In this document: positions 13,810 to 20,839 of the stretch, in pieces | Layout: every line of letters begins with the position of its first letter | Position numbering within the stretch: the stretch's first letter is position 1 | Assembly (NCBI GenBank): GCA_964623735.1 | Contig: CAZUVE010000032.1 | Span: 1-22,805, forward strand | Origin: SW-9-67-25 sp964623735 | Lineage (GTDB): Archaea; Halobacteriota; Halobacteria; Halobacteriales; Haloarculaceae | Reading direction: 5' to 3' | DNA length: 22,805 nt | Notes under the pieces: model-generated | Databases searched by the model: none | Told to the model about the DNA's origin: nothing | Seen by the model: the letters and a program-made list of their open reading frames with translations, nothing else | Program-made: the position numbers and the translations under genes

Positions 13810-15150
13810 CGTCACGACCCGGTCGACCAGCGTCGCGGAGTCTGCCGCGAGCAGCCGGACCATCGGTTCCTTGCCGACATCGCCGCGGTCGAACACCGCG
13901 ACCGGCGTCCCCTCGACCGACTCGAAGGCCTGACCGGCACCCCATCCCATCGTGCGGCCCTCGCGCTCTTTGACGTCGTCGGGCTCGTCCGCGCGGTCGT
14001 ATTCGGCAGCCGGTCCGTCGAGCGCACCGAGAGCAGCCTCGACACCGCCGTCGAACCGGCAGTTCGCGGCGAACTGGAGGTCGGCGTCGAACTCGCGGGC
14101 CGCGAGCAGGAAGCGCGCGACGTGGCTCGAGGCGCCGACACGGACACCGCGGGTGGGGGCAACGCCGTCGAGCGTCCGGGAGAGCCGGCCCTCGACGGCC
14201 GCACAGTCGGCGGGTACCTCGGCGTAGGGGGTCGCGCCGACGACGTTCATCCCCACCTCGGGGACCAGCCGGGAGACGTCGCGGGCGACGAACTGCCGGA
14301 CTGCCTCGGCGACACGCTCGACTGCCGGCTGGCGCTCGGCCCGGTCGCGGAGGTCGACCATGTGATGGACGGCCCCCGGCCCCTGGCCGACATCGAGGCT
14401 GTACCGGACCGCCCGCGCGAGCAGGTCGACGCCGCTCCGGACCGCCGCGGGGAGGTCGTCGCCGTGGGCCAACCGCGTCGCGACCGCCGAGGAGAGCGCA
14501 CACCCCGACCCGTGGGTCGCGTCGGTCTCGACGCGCGGGTGGCTGATAGTCTCGACGCCCCCGGCTGTGACGAGCACGTCGGCCACCTCGTCGCCGGGGA
14601 CGTGGCCGCCCTTGACGAGTGCCGCGTTCGCGCCCATCCCGACGACCGCTTTTCCGGCCTCGCGTGCCCGTTCCGCGTCGGTCACTGTCACGCCCGTCAG
14701 CACCTCCGCCTCGTCGGCGTTGGGCGTGACGAGCGTCGCCTCGGCGATCAGCCGTTCGTAGGCGTCCTCGGCGTCGGGTTCGAGGAGCCGGTCGCCGGAG
14801 GCCGCGACCATCACCGGGTCGACCACGACCGGCGCCCCGGCCGCCGCGACCTGGCCGGTCACGAGGTCGACGACCTCGCTCGTCGCCAGCATCCCCGTCT
14901 TCACCGCCGCGACGTCGAAATCCGACAGGACCGCCTCGCACTGCGCCTCGATCTCCCCGACTGGGAGGACGTGTGTGCTCTCGACGCCGGTCGTGTTCTG
15001 TGCGGTGACGCTCGTGATCGCGCTCGTCCCGAACGCGTCGCCGGCCTCGATTGTCTTGAGGTCCGCCTGGATTCCGGCGCCGCCGCCGGAGTCGCTGCCC
15101 GCGATCGTCAGTACCACCGGGAGCCGTACGGGGGCTCGGTTCCGGGCCAT
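13780..15150 (-). CDS. thiDN: Bifunctional ThiD-ThiN (HMP/HMP-P kinase fused to thiamine-phosphate synthase)
   Basis: This is a 456-aa fusion. The N-terminal ThiD kinase (10-265) has LTIAGSDSGGGAGIQADLK (14-32), VVVDPVMVA (108-116), NADEAEVLTG and the catalytic THGSGCALSSA (C217). The C-terminal ThiN domain (about 278-456) has VPEVGMNVVGATPYA, RGVRVGASSHVARFLL, CRFDGGVEAAL, MGWGAGQA and DRGDVGKEP. ThiD phosphorylates hydroxymethylpyrimidine twice. ThiN joins HMP-PP and thiazole phosphate to thiamine phosphate in archaea that lack ThiE. ATG 15150 is chosen because a TTTGTA box lies 24-29 nt upstream; an in-frame ATG at 15177 would precede that box. The last 30 nt overlap the 3' end of the convergent surface-protein gene. 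Confidence 0.93.
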   Translation of the reverse strand: MARNRAPVRLPVVLTIAGSDSGGGAGIQADLKTIEAGDAFGTSAITSVTAQNTTGVESTHVLPVGEIEAQCEAVLSDFDVAAVKTGMLATSEVVDLVTGQVAAAGAPVVVDPVMVAASGDRLLEPDAEDAYERLIAEATLVTPNADEAEVLTGVTVTDAERAREAGKAVVGMGANAALVKGGHVPGDEVADVLVTAGGVETISHPRVETDATHGSGCALSSAVATRLAHGDDLPAAVRSGVDLLARAVRYSLDVGQGPGAVHHMVDLRDRAERQPAVERVAEAVRQFVARDVSRLVPEVGMNVVGATPYAEVPADCAAVEGRLSRTLDGVAPTRGVRVGASSHVARFLLAAREFDADLQFAANCRFDGGVEAALGALDGPAAEYDRADEPDDVKEREGRTMGWGAGQAFESVEGTPVAVFDRGDVGKEPMVRLLAADSATLVDRVVTLLDALADQE

Positions 15151-15173
15151 GTCCCGGTCTATATCCGGGTGGT

Positions 15174-15179
15174 ACAAAG
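15174..15179 (-). promoter_or_regulatory. TATA-like box for thiDN
   Basis: The minus strand reads TTTGTA, 24-29 nt upstream of the ATG at 15150. It decides between the two in-frame ATG codons. Confidence 0.5.
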
Positions 15180-15311
15180 AGGTGATGACAGCGTCCGCCC
15201 CGCCGAATCCCGACCCCGTTTCCGCGCGTCGGTCTCCCCGAACCGGTCGACACTGCGGAGACCAGTTGGCCGATTTTTGTGATGGTTTATCGTTGAATGC
15301 GCACTATCGGG

Positions 15312-15322
15312 AAATATTTATT
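15312..15322 (+). promoter_or_regulatory. Promoter of the DUF7331 micro-gene
   Basis: AAATATTTATT is the strongest AT-rich element in this gap. It lies 46-56 nt upstream of the ATG at 15368, which implies a leader of about 20-25 nt. A GGAG about 12 nt before the start could act as a ribosome binding site. Confidence 0.5.
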
Positions 15323-15367
15323 CACGTATGACCACTACATCCGAACAGACACACGGAGACTCCCCGA

Positions 15368-15511
15368 ATGGCAAACACGACCGACACCGGACACGAGGCG
15401 GGCGGACGGTACGCCAGCGTCGAGACGGGCGACGGCGACGTGGTCATCTACGACCACGAAGAGCCGGCGGCCTGGCTCCAGTCGGACTACACCGTCGAGA
15501 TACGGCCGTAG
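15368..15511 (+). CDS. DUF7331-type small acidic protein
   Basis: This is a 47-aa protein. The core RYASVETGDGDVVIYDHEEPAAWLQSDYTVEI matches a widespread haloarchaeal micro-protein family (DUF7331, from memory): a short sequence of predicted beta strands, ending W-[IVL]-Q-S-[DE]-Y. It was found by reading the sequence between thiDN and mutS. GC-rich third positions and the conserved family pattern argue that it is genuine. No function is known. It ends 54 nt before the mutS start codon, but mutS has its own TATA box inside that gap. Confidence 0.78.
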   Translation: MANTTDTGHEAGGRYASVETGDGDVVIYDHEEPAAWLQSDYTVEIRP

Positions 15512-15532
15512 GGCGTGGGCCGGGGACCAGAG

Positions 15533-15540
15533 GATATATT
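15533..15540 (+). promoter_or_regulatory. TATA box for mutS
   Basis: GATATATT lies 26-33 nt upstream of the ATG at 15566. It sits inside the longer open frame that starts at a GTG at 15515, so the upstream GTG would be untranscribed and 15566 is the likely start. Confidence 0.68.
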
Positions 15541-15565
15541 CACCCGCGGCTGTACCTTCCGGCGC

Positions 15566-18190
15566 ATGGACGCGGCGCTCGGGCCACCAGAGAAGATGGC
15601 CGAGAGGCGCGAGGCTCTGACGCCGATGATGCGCCAGTACTTCGAGCTGTGCGAGCAGTACGACGACGCGCTCGTCCTCTTCCAGGTCGGGGACTTCTAC
15701 GAGGCGTTCTGCGAGGCCGCCGAGCAGGTCGCCCGGCTCTGCGAGATCACGCTGACAAAGCGCGAGGACTCCACGGGACGGTACGCCATGGCCGGCGTCC
15801 CGGTCGACAGCGCCGAGTCGTACGTCGACCGGCTGCTCGAGGCGGGGTACCGGGTCGCGATTGCGGATCAGGTCCAGGACCCGGCGGAGGCCAGCGGCGT
15901 GGTCGACCGGGCCGTGACGCGGGTCGTCACGCCGGGCACGCTCACCGAGGACGAACTGCTCGACGGCGCGGACAACAACTACGTCGCCGCGCTCGCCGCG
16001 GGTGACGACCTCGCGCTGGCGGTGCTCGACGTCTCGACTGGCGACTTCTACGCGACGGCCGGCGACACCGGGACAATCGCCGACGAACTCGGCCGGTTCG
16101 ATCCGGAGGAAGGTGTCGCCGGCCCCGACGCGCCCGTCGACCTGCTCGTGGACGCCTGCGTCGTCAGCCCGTTCGACGACTCGGCCTTCGGGCTGGAGCG
16201 GGCCCGGGAGAAGCTGGCGGCGTACTTCGGCTCCCACGACGGAGTGCTCGCCGGCGACGCCGAGGTGCGTGCGTGTGGCGCGCTGCTGGCGTACGCGGAG
16301 TACACCCGCGGCGGCTCCCCCGACCGCGATCCGGACGACCCCCGCCTCGGCTACATCAACCACCTCACCAGATACGACCCGCGGGAGTACATGCTGCTGG
16401 ACGCGGTGGCCCTGCAGAGCCTGGAACTGTTCGAGCGCCGCGCCGTCCGCGGACGGGAAGGACTGTCGCTCGTCGACGTGGTCGACGAGACAGCGAGCGC
16501 GCCCGGACGGCGGACGCTCACCGACTGGCTGCGCCGGCCGCTGCTCGAGCGCGACCGCGTCGTGGCGCGCCACGACGCCGTGGGGGAACTCCGGGACGGG
16601 GTCCGGCTCCGCGAGCAGCTCCACGACGTGCTGCGGGAGGTCTACGACATCGAACGGCTGGTCTCGCGGATCGCCCGCGGCCGGGCAGACGCCCGCGAAC
16701 TCCGGTCACTGAAGCAGACGCTGGACGCGATTCCCCGCCTCCGGGAGGCGCTCGCGGGGGCCGACTGCGGGAAGCTGCAGTCGCTCCGCGGGCGGCTCGA
16801 CCCGCTCGAGGACGTCCGGTCGCTGATCGGCGCGGCGATCCGCGAGGATCCCGCCCGGGAGATCACCGAGGGAGGGCTCGTCAGGCCGAGCTACGACGAC
16901 CAGCTGGCCCGCCTGCGCGAGACGGAGCGGGAGGGCAAGGCATGGATCGACGACCTGGAGACCCGCGAGCGCGAGCGGACGGGCATCGACTCCCTGACGG
17001 TCGGCCACAACGCGGTCCACGGCTACTACATCGAGGTGACCGACGCGAACCTCGGTCGGGTACCCGACAACTACGAGCGCCGACAGACGCTGAAAAACGC
17101 CGAGCGCTACTGTACGCCCGCGCTCAAGAAGCGCGAGGACGAGATTCTGGGTGCCGAGAGCCGGGCCGACGAGCTGGAGTACGAACTGTTCTGCCAGGTC
17201 CGTTCGTCGGTGGCCGAGGAGTCCGAGCGGGTGCAGGCGCTCGCAGACGCGCTAGCCGAACTCGACGCGCTCGTCTCGTTTGCGACGGTCGCCGCCGAGC
17301 ACGGCTACTGCCGGCCGGAGATCGTCGACAGCGGGGGGGTCCACGTCGAGGGCGGCCGCCACCCGGTCGTCGAGCGCACCGAGGGATCGTTCGTTCCGAA
17401 CGACACGCACCTCGACGCCGACGAGCGCGTTGCGGTCGTCACCGGCCCGAACATGAGCGGCAAGTCGACCTACATGCGCCAGGTCGCGCTGACGGCGATT
17501 CTCGCGCAGGCGGGGAGTTTCGTCCCGGCGAGCGAGGCACACCTGGGGATCGTCGACCGGGTGTTCACGCGCGTCGGCGCCAGCGACGACATCGCAGGCG
17601 GCCGCTCGACGTTCATGATCGAGATGACCGAACTCGCCGACATCCTCGACGGCGCCACCGACCGCTCGCTGGTGTTGCTCGACGAGGTCGGCCGCGGGAC
17701 CAGCACCGCTGACGGCTTCGCGATTGCGCAGGCGGCCACGGAGTTCCTCCACGACGAAACCGGTGCGTTCGTGCTCTTTGCGACCCACCACCACGATCTG
17801 ACGGCCCTCGCGGACGACCTCGCGGAGGCGCTCAACCTGCACTTCCGGACCCGCCACGCGGACGGCGAGGTTGTCTTCGAACACGCAGTCGAGCGCGGGT
17901 CGGCGGCCGCGTCTTACGGGATCGAGGTGGCGGCGGAGGCCGGAGTCCCGGAGGAGGTGGTCCGGCGTGCGCGTTCGTTACTCGCCGAGACTCGACCGAC
18001 CGATAGGACGGACGGCCACGCGTCGTCTACGACGGCCACCGACGCCGTGGCCGGCGACCGCGCACGGACGAACGGCCACCGGGAACTGCCGGCGAGCGTG
18101 CGCCAGCGGCTCTCGGAGATGGATGTCGCCACGATGACTCCGCTGGAGGCGCTGAACGCGCTCGCCGAACTGCAACGCGAACTAGAATAG
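15566..18190 (+). CDS. mutS: DNA mismatch repair protein MutS
   Basis: This is an 874-aa MutS1-type protein. The mismatch-reading Phe-x-Glu is intact in VGDFYEAF (F44, E46). The connector, core and clamp follow. The ATPase has Walker A GPNMSGKST (627-635), ASDDIAGGRSTFMIEM, Walker B LVLLDEVGRGTSTADG (about 702-717) and ATHHHDL. A low-complexity stretch (about 808-840) precedes the C-terminal helix pair ending LAELQRELE. MutS recognises mispairs and normally recruits MutL. In many haloarchaea mutL follows mutS directly, but here the next gene is the convergent nucS, one base away. ATG 15566 is set by the TATA box at 15533 and the family-like MDAALGPPEKM start. Confidence 0.97.
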   Translation: MDAALGPPEKMAERREALTPMMRQYFELCEQYDDALVLFQVGDFYEAFCEAAEQVARLCEITLTKREDSTGRYAMAGVPVDSAESYVDRLLEAGYRVAIADQVQDPAEASGVVDRAVTRVVTPGTLTEDELLDGADNNYVAALAAGDDLALAVLDVSTGDFYATAGDTGTIADELGRFDPEEGVAGPDAPVDLLVDACVVSPFDDSAFGLERAREKLAAYFGSHDGVLAGDAEVRACGALLAYAEYTRGGSPDRDPDDPRLGYINHLTRYDPREYMLLDAVALQSLELFERRAVRGREGLSLVDVVDETASAPGRRTLTDWLRRPLLERDRVVARHDAVGELRDGVRLREQLHDVLREVYDIERLVSRIARGRADARELRSLKQTLDAIPRLREALAGADCGKLQSLRGRLDPLEDVRSLIGAAIREDPAREITEGGLVRPSYDDQLARLRETEREGKAWIDDLETRERERTGIDSLTVGHNAVHGYYIEVTDANLGRVPDNYERRQTLKNAERYCTPALKKREDEILGAESRADELEYELFCQVRSSVAEESERVQALADALAELDALVSFATVAAEHGYCRPEIVDSGGVHVEGGRHPVVERTEGSFVPNDTHLDADERVAVVTGPNMSGKSTYMRQVALTAILAQAGSFVPASEAHLGIVDRVFTRVGASDDIAGGRSTFMIEMTELADILDGATDRSLVLLDEVGRGTSTADGFAIAQAATEFLHDETGAFVLFATHHHDLTALADDLAEALNLHFRTRHADGEVVFEHAVERGSAAASYGIEVAAEAGVPEEVVRRARSLLAETRPTDRTDGHASSTTATDAVAGDRARTNGHRELPASVRQRLSEMDVATMTPLEALNALAELQRELE

Positions 18191-18191
18191 G

Positions 18192-18917
18192 CTACTCCGG
18201 GGGTGCGAGCGAGACAAACCCCAGGCCGCGTTCCGCGAGCAGCCGCCGTGCCCGGTCTGTCACCGAGGGCGCGACGAGGACGCCACGGACCTCGCGCTCT
18301 GCGTGGAGGTCCCGTTCGAGCGCGTCGACGTACCGGGTCAACTGCCCGACAGCGTCGGGACCGACCCGCCGGCGCTTGAGTTCCACCACGACTGCCGTGT
18401 CGTCGGCGTCCTCGCCGTAGATGTCCACCGCACCGGCCGGCGTCTCCCGCTCCGTCGAGCGGGGTTCGAACCCCGGTTCGATCAGCGCCGGATCGTCGAG
18501 GATCCGCTCGCGGAGGTCGGCCTCGGTCCCGGTGAGCACGAGGTCACTGGGATCGGAACCGTCGTAGGCGACGGCGTGGTCGACCCGCCCGAACCGTACA
18601 ACCAGCAACTCCTCCGGGGCGGGGCGCTCGCTCTTTACGACGAGTTCGTCGCCGTCGACGGCAGCGTCGTGCGAACAGCCCGGCGGCTGCCAGTTGACCG
18701 GTTGCTGGCCCTCGTCGGTGTGGACGAGAGCGGTGCCGTCGGGTTTGAGCGCGACGAGTCGGTCGCCCGGCCCGAGTGTGCTCGCCGCCCGCCCCTCGTA
18801 GTCGACGGTGCACCGGCCGAACAGTACCACTACCGCCCCGCGCTCGAGGCCGGCCTCGACGAGCGCGAGGGCTTCCCCGGGGTCCGGTTGAGTGCAGGTC
18901 CGCGGGCCGTCTGTCAC
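18192..18917 (-). CDS. nucS: Endonuclease NucS (EndoMS)
   Basis: This is a 241-aa protein starting at GTG 18917. The N-terminal half is the beta-sandwich DNA-binding domain (VVVLFGRCTVDYEGRAAS, GDRLVALKPDGTALVH, NWQPPG). The C-terminal half is a RecB-like nuclease with GAVDIYGED (D165), VVVELKRRRVG (E179, K181) and QLTRYVDAL (Q192), the family active site. NucS/EndoMS cuts both strands at T:G, G:G and similar mispairs, giving a MutL-independent repair route. No PCNA-binding tail is visible; the protein stops at SLAPPE. A GCGTTTTAGT box lies 24-33 nt upstream of the start, and a folded non-coding region lies further upstream. It is tail to tail with mutS. Confidence 0.95.
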   Translation of the reverse strand: MTDGPRTCTQPDPGEALALVEAGLERGAVVVLFGRCTVDYEGRAASTLGPGDRLVALKPDGTALVHTDEGQQPVNWQPPGCSHDAAVDGDELVVKSERPAPEELLVVRFGRVDHAVAYDGSDPSDLVLTGTEADLRERILDDPALIEPGFEPRSTERETPAGAVDIYGEDADDTAVVVELKRRRVGPDAVGQLTRYVDALERDLHAEREVRGVLVAPSVTDRARRLLAERGLGFVSLAPPE

Positions 18918-18940
18918 GCAACGCGGTACTGGGGCGCGCC

Positions 18941-18950
18941 ACTAAAACGC
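18941..18950 (-). promoter_or_regulatory. TATA-like box for nucS
   Basis: The minus strand reads GCGTTTTAGT, 24-33 nt upstream of the GTG at 18917. It gives a leaderless message and means the upstream structured segment need not be part of the nucS transcript. Confidence 0.5.
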
Positions 18951-18960
18951 CACTGTTGGA

Positions 18961-19075
18961 GCGTGCAGGTGACACTGCCACGGGACCGCTCGCGCCTGCG
19001 GGTCCCGAGACTCCGTTCCGCGGCGTGTCGTGCCACACGACCGCTGTCACGCCGCGGCGTACTGTCAGGTCACGG
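18961..19075 (-). ncRNA. Candidate structured RNA or leader between DUF6735 and nucS
   Basis: The gap carries strong nested inverted repeats. Hairpin 1 has 10-bp arms CCGCGGCGTG (19018-19027) and CACGCCGCGG (19048-19057), with an inner 6-bp pair GTCGTG/CACGAC around CCA. Hairpin 2 has 7-bp arms CGGGACC (18981-18987) and GGTCCCG (19001-19007). GTGAC at 18969-18973 and GTCAC at 19069-19073 could close both. On the minus strand TTTATATA (19096-19103) lies about 25 nt before the structure, as a promoter would. No known RNA family was recognised. Without expression data this could equally be a terminator-like structure or a protein site. Confidence 0.35.
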
Positions 19076-19600
19076 GCCGTCTGGTCCCCCGCCTGTATAT
19101 AAATCCTCACCCGGACCGCCGGGCAGGACGGCCACGTATCGTTCGCGCCCGTCCATTCCCGCTATCGCACCCCGGAGGACGGCCGGCGCGGCAGCCCAGG
19201 GGAGTGTATCCGTGGCGAGCGCGTCGGCGAGGGTGACTTTGAGTTCCCGGACCCGCTCCCGGAGCAGTCCGGCGTCGCCGAGGGACGCGACCTCGACCAG
19301 CGCCCCGGAACGCGGGGCGGGGTCCGTGTCAGGGAGCGGCAGGCCGAACCAGAGCGGGAGAAACACCGTCGTCTCCCCGTCCTCGCGAAAGAGGGCTTCC
19401 ACCGAGAGGTAGTCGAGGCCGGAGACGACGCCGGCGAACCCGTCCGTCTCGCGCTCGTGGTCCCACGCAACCGGGAGATCAGCAGGGGACGTGCCGGCAC
19501 AGACGGCGGCCAGCGCGCGGTCGGTGCCGCCCCACCGGGACCGGTAGCAGCCGTACTGACCTGTCTCGCGCCGGCAGACCAGGACTGCCCGGTGGGCCAT
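19070..19600 (-). CDS. DUF6735-like haloarchaeal protein
   Basis: This is a 176-aa protein from the ATG at 19600. The start MAHRAVLVCRRETGQYGCYRSRWGGTDRALAAV resembles the DUF6735 family as I remember it, whose members open with a short strand, a Tyr-rich turn and a WGG motif; the assignment is moderately secure. The rest (GVVSGLDYLSVEALFREDGETTVFLPLWFGLP, RVRELKVTLADAL) has no catalytic motif, signal peptide or membrane segment that I can name. In-frame codons upstream of 19600 exist, but the strong AT-rich box at 19626-19637 is a promoter for this ATG. The last codons use rare TTA and TAT because they contain a TATA-like sequence. Confidence 0.68.
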   Translation of the reverse strand: MAHRAVLVCRRETGQYGCYRSRWGGTDRALAAVCAGTSPADLPVAWDHERETDGFAGVVSGLDYLSVEALFREDGETTVFLPLWFGLPLPDTDPAPRSGALVEVASLGDAGLLRERVRELKVTLADALATDTLPWAAAPAVLRGAIAGMDGRERYVAVLPGGPGEDLYTGGGPDGP

Positions 19601-19604
19601 CCCG

Positions 19605-20092
19605 GTGGACTTGCCTCGGCTCCGCATAAAAAATATCAGCCCCTTCGTGCTGGCGATTGCAGCGGAGTTCGGCCGGTCCAAGGGCGAACTCGGTGTCGTG
19701 CTGACACTCGTGTGGGCCGTCTACGCCTGTCTCCAGTTCCCCAGCGGCGTCTTCGCCGACAGGTACGGCGAGCGGCGGATTATCCTCTTCGCACTCGCCG
19801 CGCTGATCCTCGGAAGCGGCGCCGGACTGTACTTTGCGGCCGGCACTGCCCTGCTCGACGAGCGATTCGAGAGCACGGGCCAGGCGTTCAGCCTCCACTC
19901 GGCGGGCGCGCCGGCGACGCGTTCGGCCTCGTCCGGACGACGTTCGTCCTCGTGGGCCCGGTGGGCAACGCTGCGACGGGCTTTCTCGCGGAAATCGGCG
20001 GACGGCCACTGGCAGTCGGCGTACTGATCGCCCTACTGTGCGTCGCGGCCGCGCTGGTCGTCGGCAACCGGCTGTTCGGATTCGGGCTGTGA
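19605..20092 (+). pseudogene. Broken MFS transporter
   Basis: Two pieces of one major facilitator protein lie in different frames. Piece 1 (from about 19630 to 19905) reads SPFVLAIAAEFGRSKGELG...WAVYACLQFPSGVFADRYGERR, the TM2 and loop 2-3 signature (G-x-x-x-D-R-x-G-x-R-R), ending near GQAFSLHSAG. Piece 2 (about 19908-20092) reads GDAFGLVRTTFVLVGPVGNAATGFLAE and a last membrane helix, as at the C-terminus of intact family members. TM1 is missing, about 200 residues of the middle are absent, and the reading frame shifts at the junction. An intact member is about 400 aa with 12 helices, so this cannot transport. The left end coincides with the DUF6735 promoter. Confidence 0.8.
19626..19637 (-). 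promoter_or_regulatory. TATA region for the DUF6735-like gene
   Basis: The minus strand reads GATATTTTTTAT, about 26-37 nt upstream of the ATG at 19600. It is the most AT-rich stretch nearby, and it overlaps the left end of the broken transporter. Confidence 0.6.
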
Positions 20093-20100
20093 GAGTGCCG

Positions 20101-20784
20101 TCAGAGGCGGTCGGTCACCGAAAGGAGGTTGACAGCGAGGCCCACCACGAGGAGGGCCCCGGCGACGGCGGTGTCGGCGGTGGTCGTCCCGATCACTCCG
20201 GGGAATACGCCGAACGCGACTGCGGTCCCGAACCCGGCGGCGGCGGCGGCGACCACCAGACCGGCGAGGCCGACGAGGAGGCTCCCGGCCGGGCCGAGCC
20301 GCCCGCCCTCCTCGTCCGGCTCGTAACTGTCCAGCGCGGCCCACATCGTCTCCTGGACGTCGGTCTCGAGGTCGTCGACCTGCCCCTGGATGTAGTTGTG
20401 TAGCGTCTCCTCGTGCTCGTTGAGCTCCGTCGCCCGCTCGGACAGCTCCTCCTCTGCCTTCTCGATCCGCTTCTCCCGGTCGTCGAGTTCCTGCTCGCGC
20501 CGCTCCAGGCGTGCCTCCCACTCCCGGAGGTTCTGACGACGGTTGGCCAGTTCGTCCTCACGCTCGTCGAGTTCCCGCTCGCGGTTGTCGAGTTCCTGCT
20601 CGCGGTCGTCGAGGTCCTCCGAACGCCTGTCCAGCCCCATCTCCCGCTCCTCGAGCCGGCGCTCGCGCTTGTCGGGTTTGCTCTCGTCCCTGCTGGCCGC
20701 TTCCGGCTGTGTCTCCGCGTCTGCGTCTGCGTCTGCCTCTCCGTCCACGTCCGCGTCAGTGCTCGGACCCGGTCCATCGTTCAT
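20101..20784 (-). CDS. Coiled-coil protein with two C-terminal membrane segments
   Basis: This is a 227-aa protein from the ATG at 20784. Residues 1-30 are acidic and disordered. About 38-145 are almost pure heptad repeat, with near-identical units such as DDREQEL, DNREREL and DEREDEL (59-79), a long alpha-helical coiled coil. Residues 165-193 and 204-222 are hydrophobic membrane helices, so it is probably tail-anchored with the coil in the cytoplasm. At DNA level the heptads give an imperfect 21-bp repeat. I do not recognise a family; a scaffold or envelope-shape role is a guess. An AGTATAAG box at 20809-20816 fits the start. The gene ends eight bases after the broken transporter. Confidence 0.75.
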   Translation of the reverse strand: MNDGPGPSTDADVDGEADADADAETQPEAASRDESKPDKRERRLEEREMGLDRRSEDLDDREQELDNRERELDEREDELANRRQNLREWEARLERREQELDDREKRIEKAEEELSERATELNEHEETLHNYIQGQVDDLETDVQETMWAALDSYEPDEEGGRLGPAGSLLVGLAGLVVAAAAAGFGTAVAFGVFPGVIGTTTADTAVAGALLVVGLAVNLLSVTDRL

Positions 20785-20808
20785 GCGTAGTGAAACGTTG
20801 CGAACTGT

Positions 20809-20816
20809 CTTATACT
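20809..20816 (-). promoter_or_regulatory. TATA box for the coiled-coil gene
   Basis: The minus strand reads AGTATAAG, 25-32 nt upstream of the ATG at 20784; it is the same octamer as at 8824. The mutY gene ends 24 nt further upstream, so this gene has its own promoter. Confidence 0.62.
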
Positions 20817-20839
20817 ATCTGGCTGCCCGGAGCCACGCG

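Noticed and set aside
15515..15565. Upstream GTG start for MutS
   Set aside because: The mutS TATA box at 15533-15540 lies inside this stretch, so it should not be part of the mRNA.
18544..19110. 188-codon minus-strand frame covering the nucS upstream region
   Set aside because: After the first residues it is the wrong frame of nucS and shows no family pattern; the hairpins in the gap argue for non-coding DNA.
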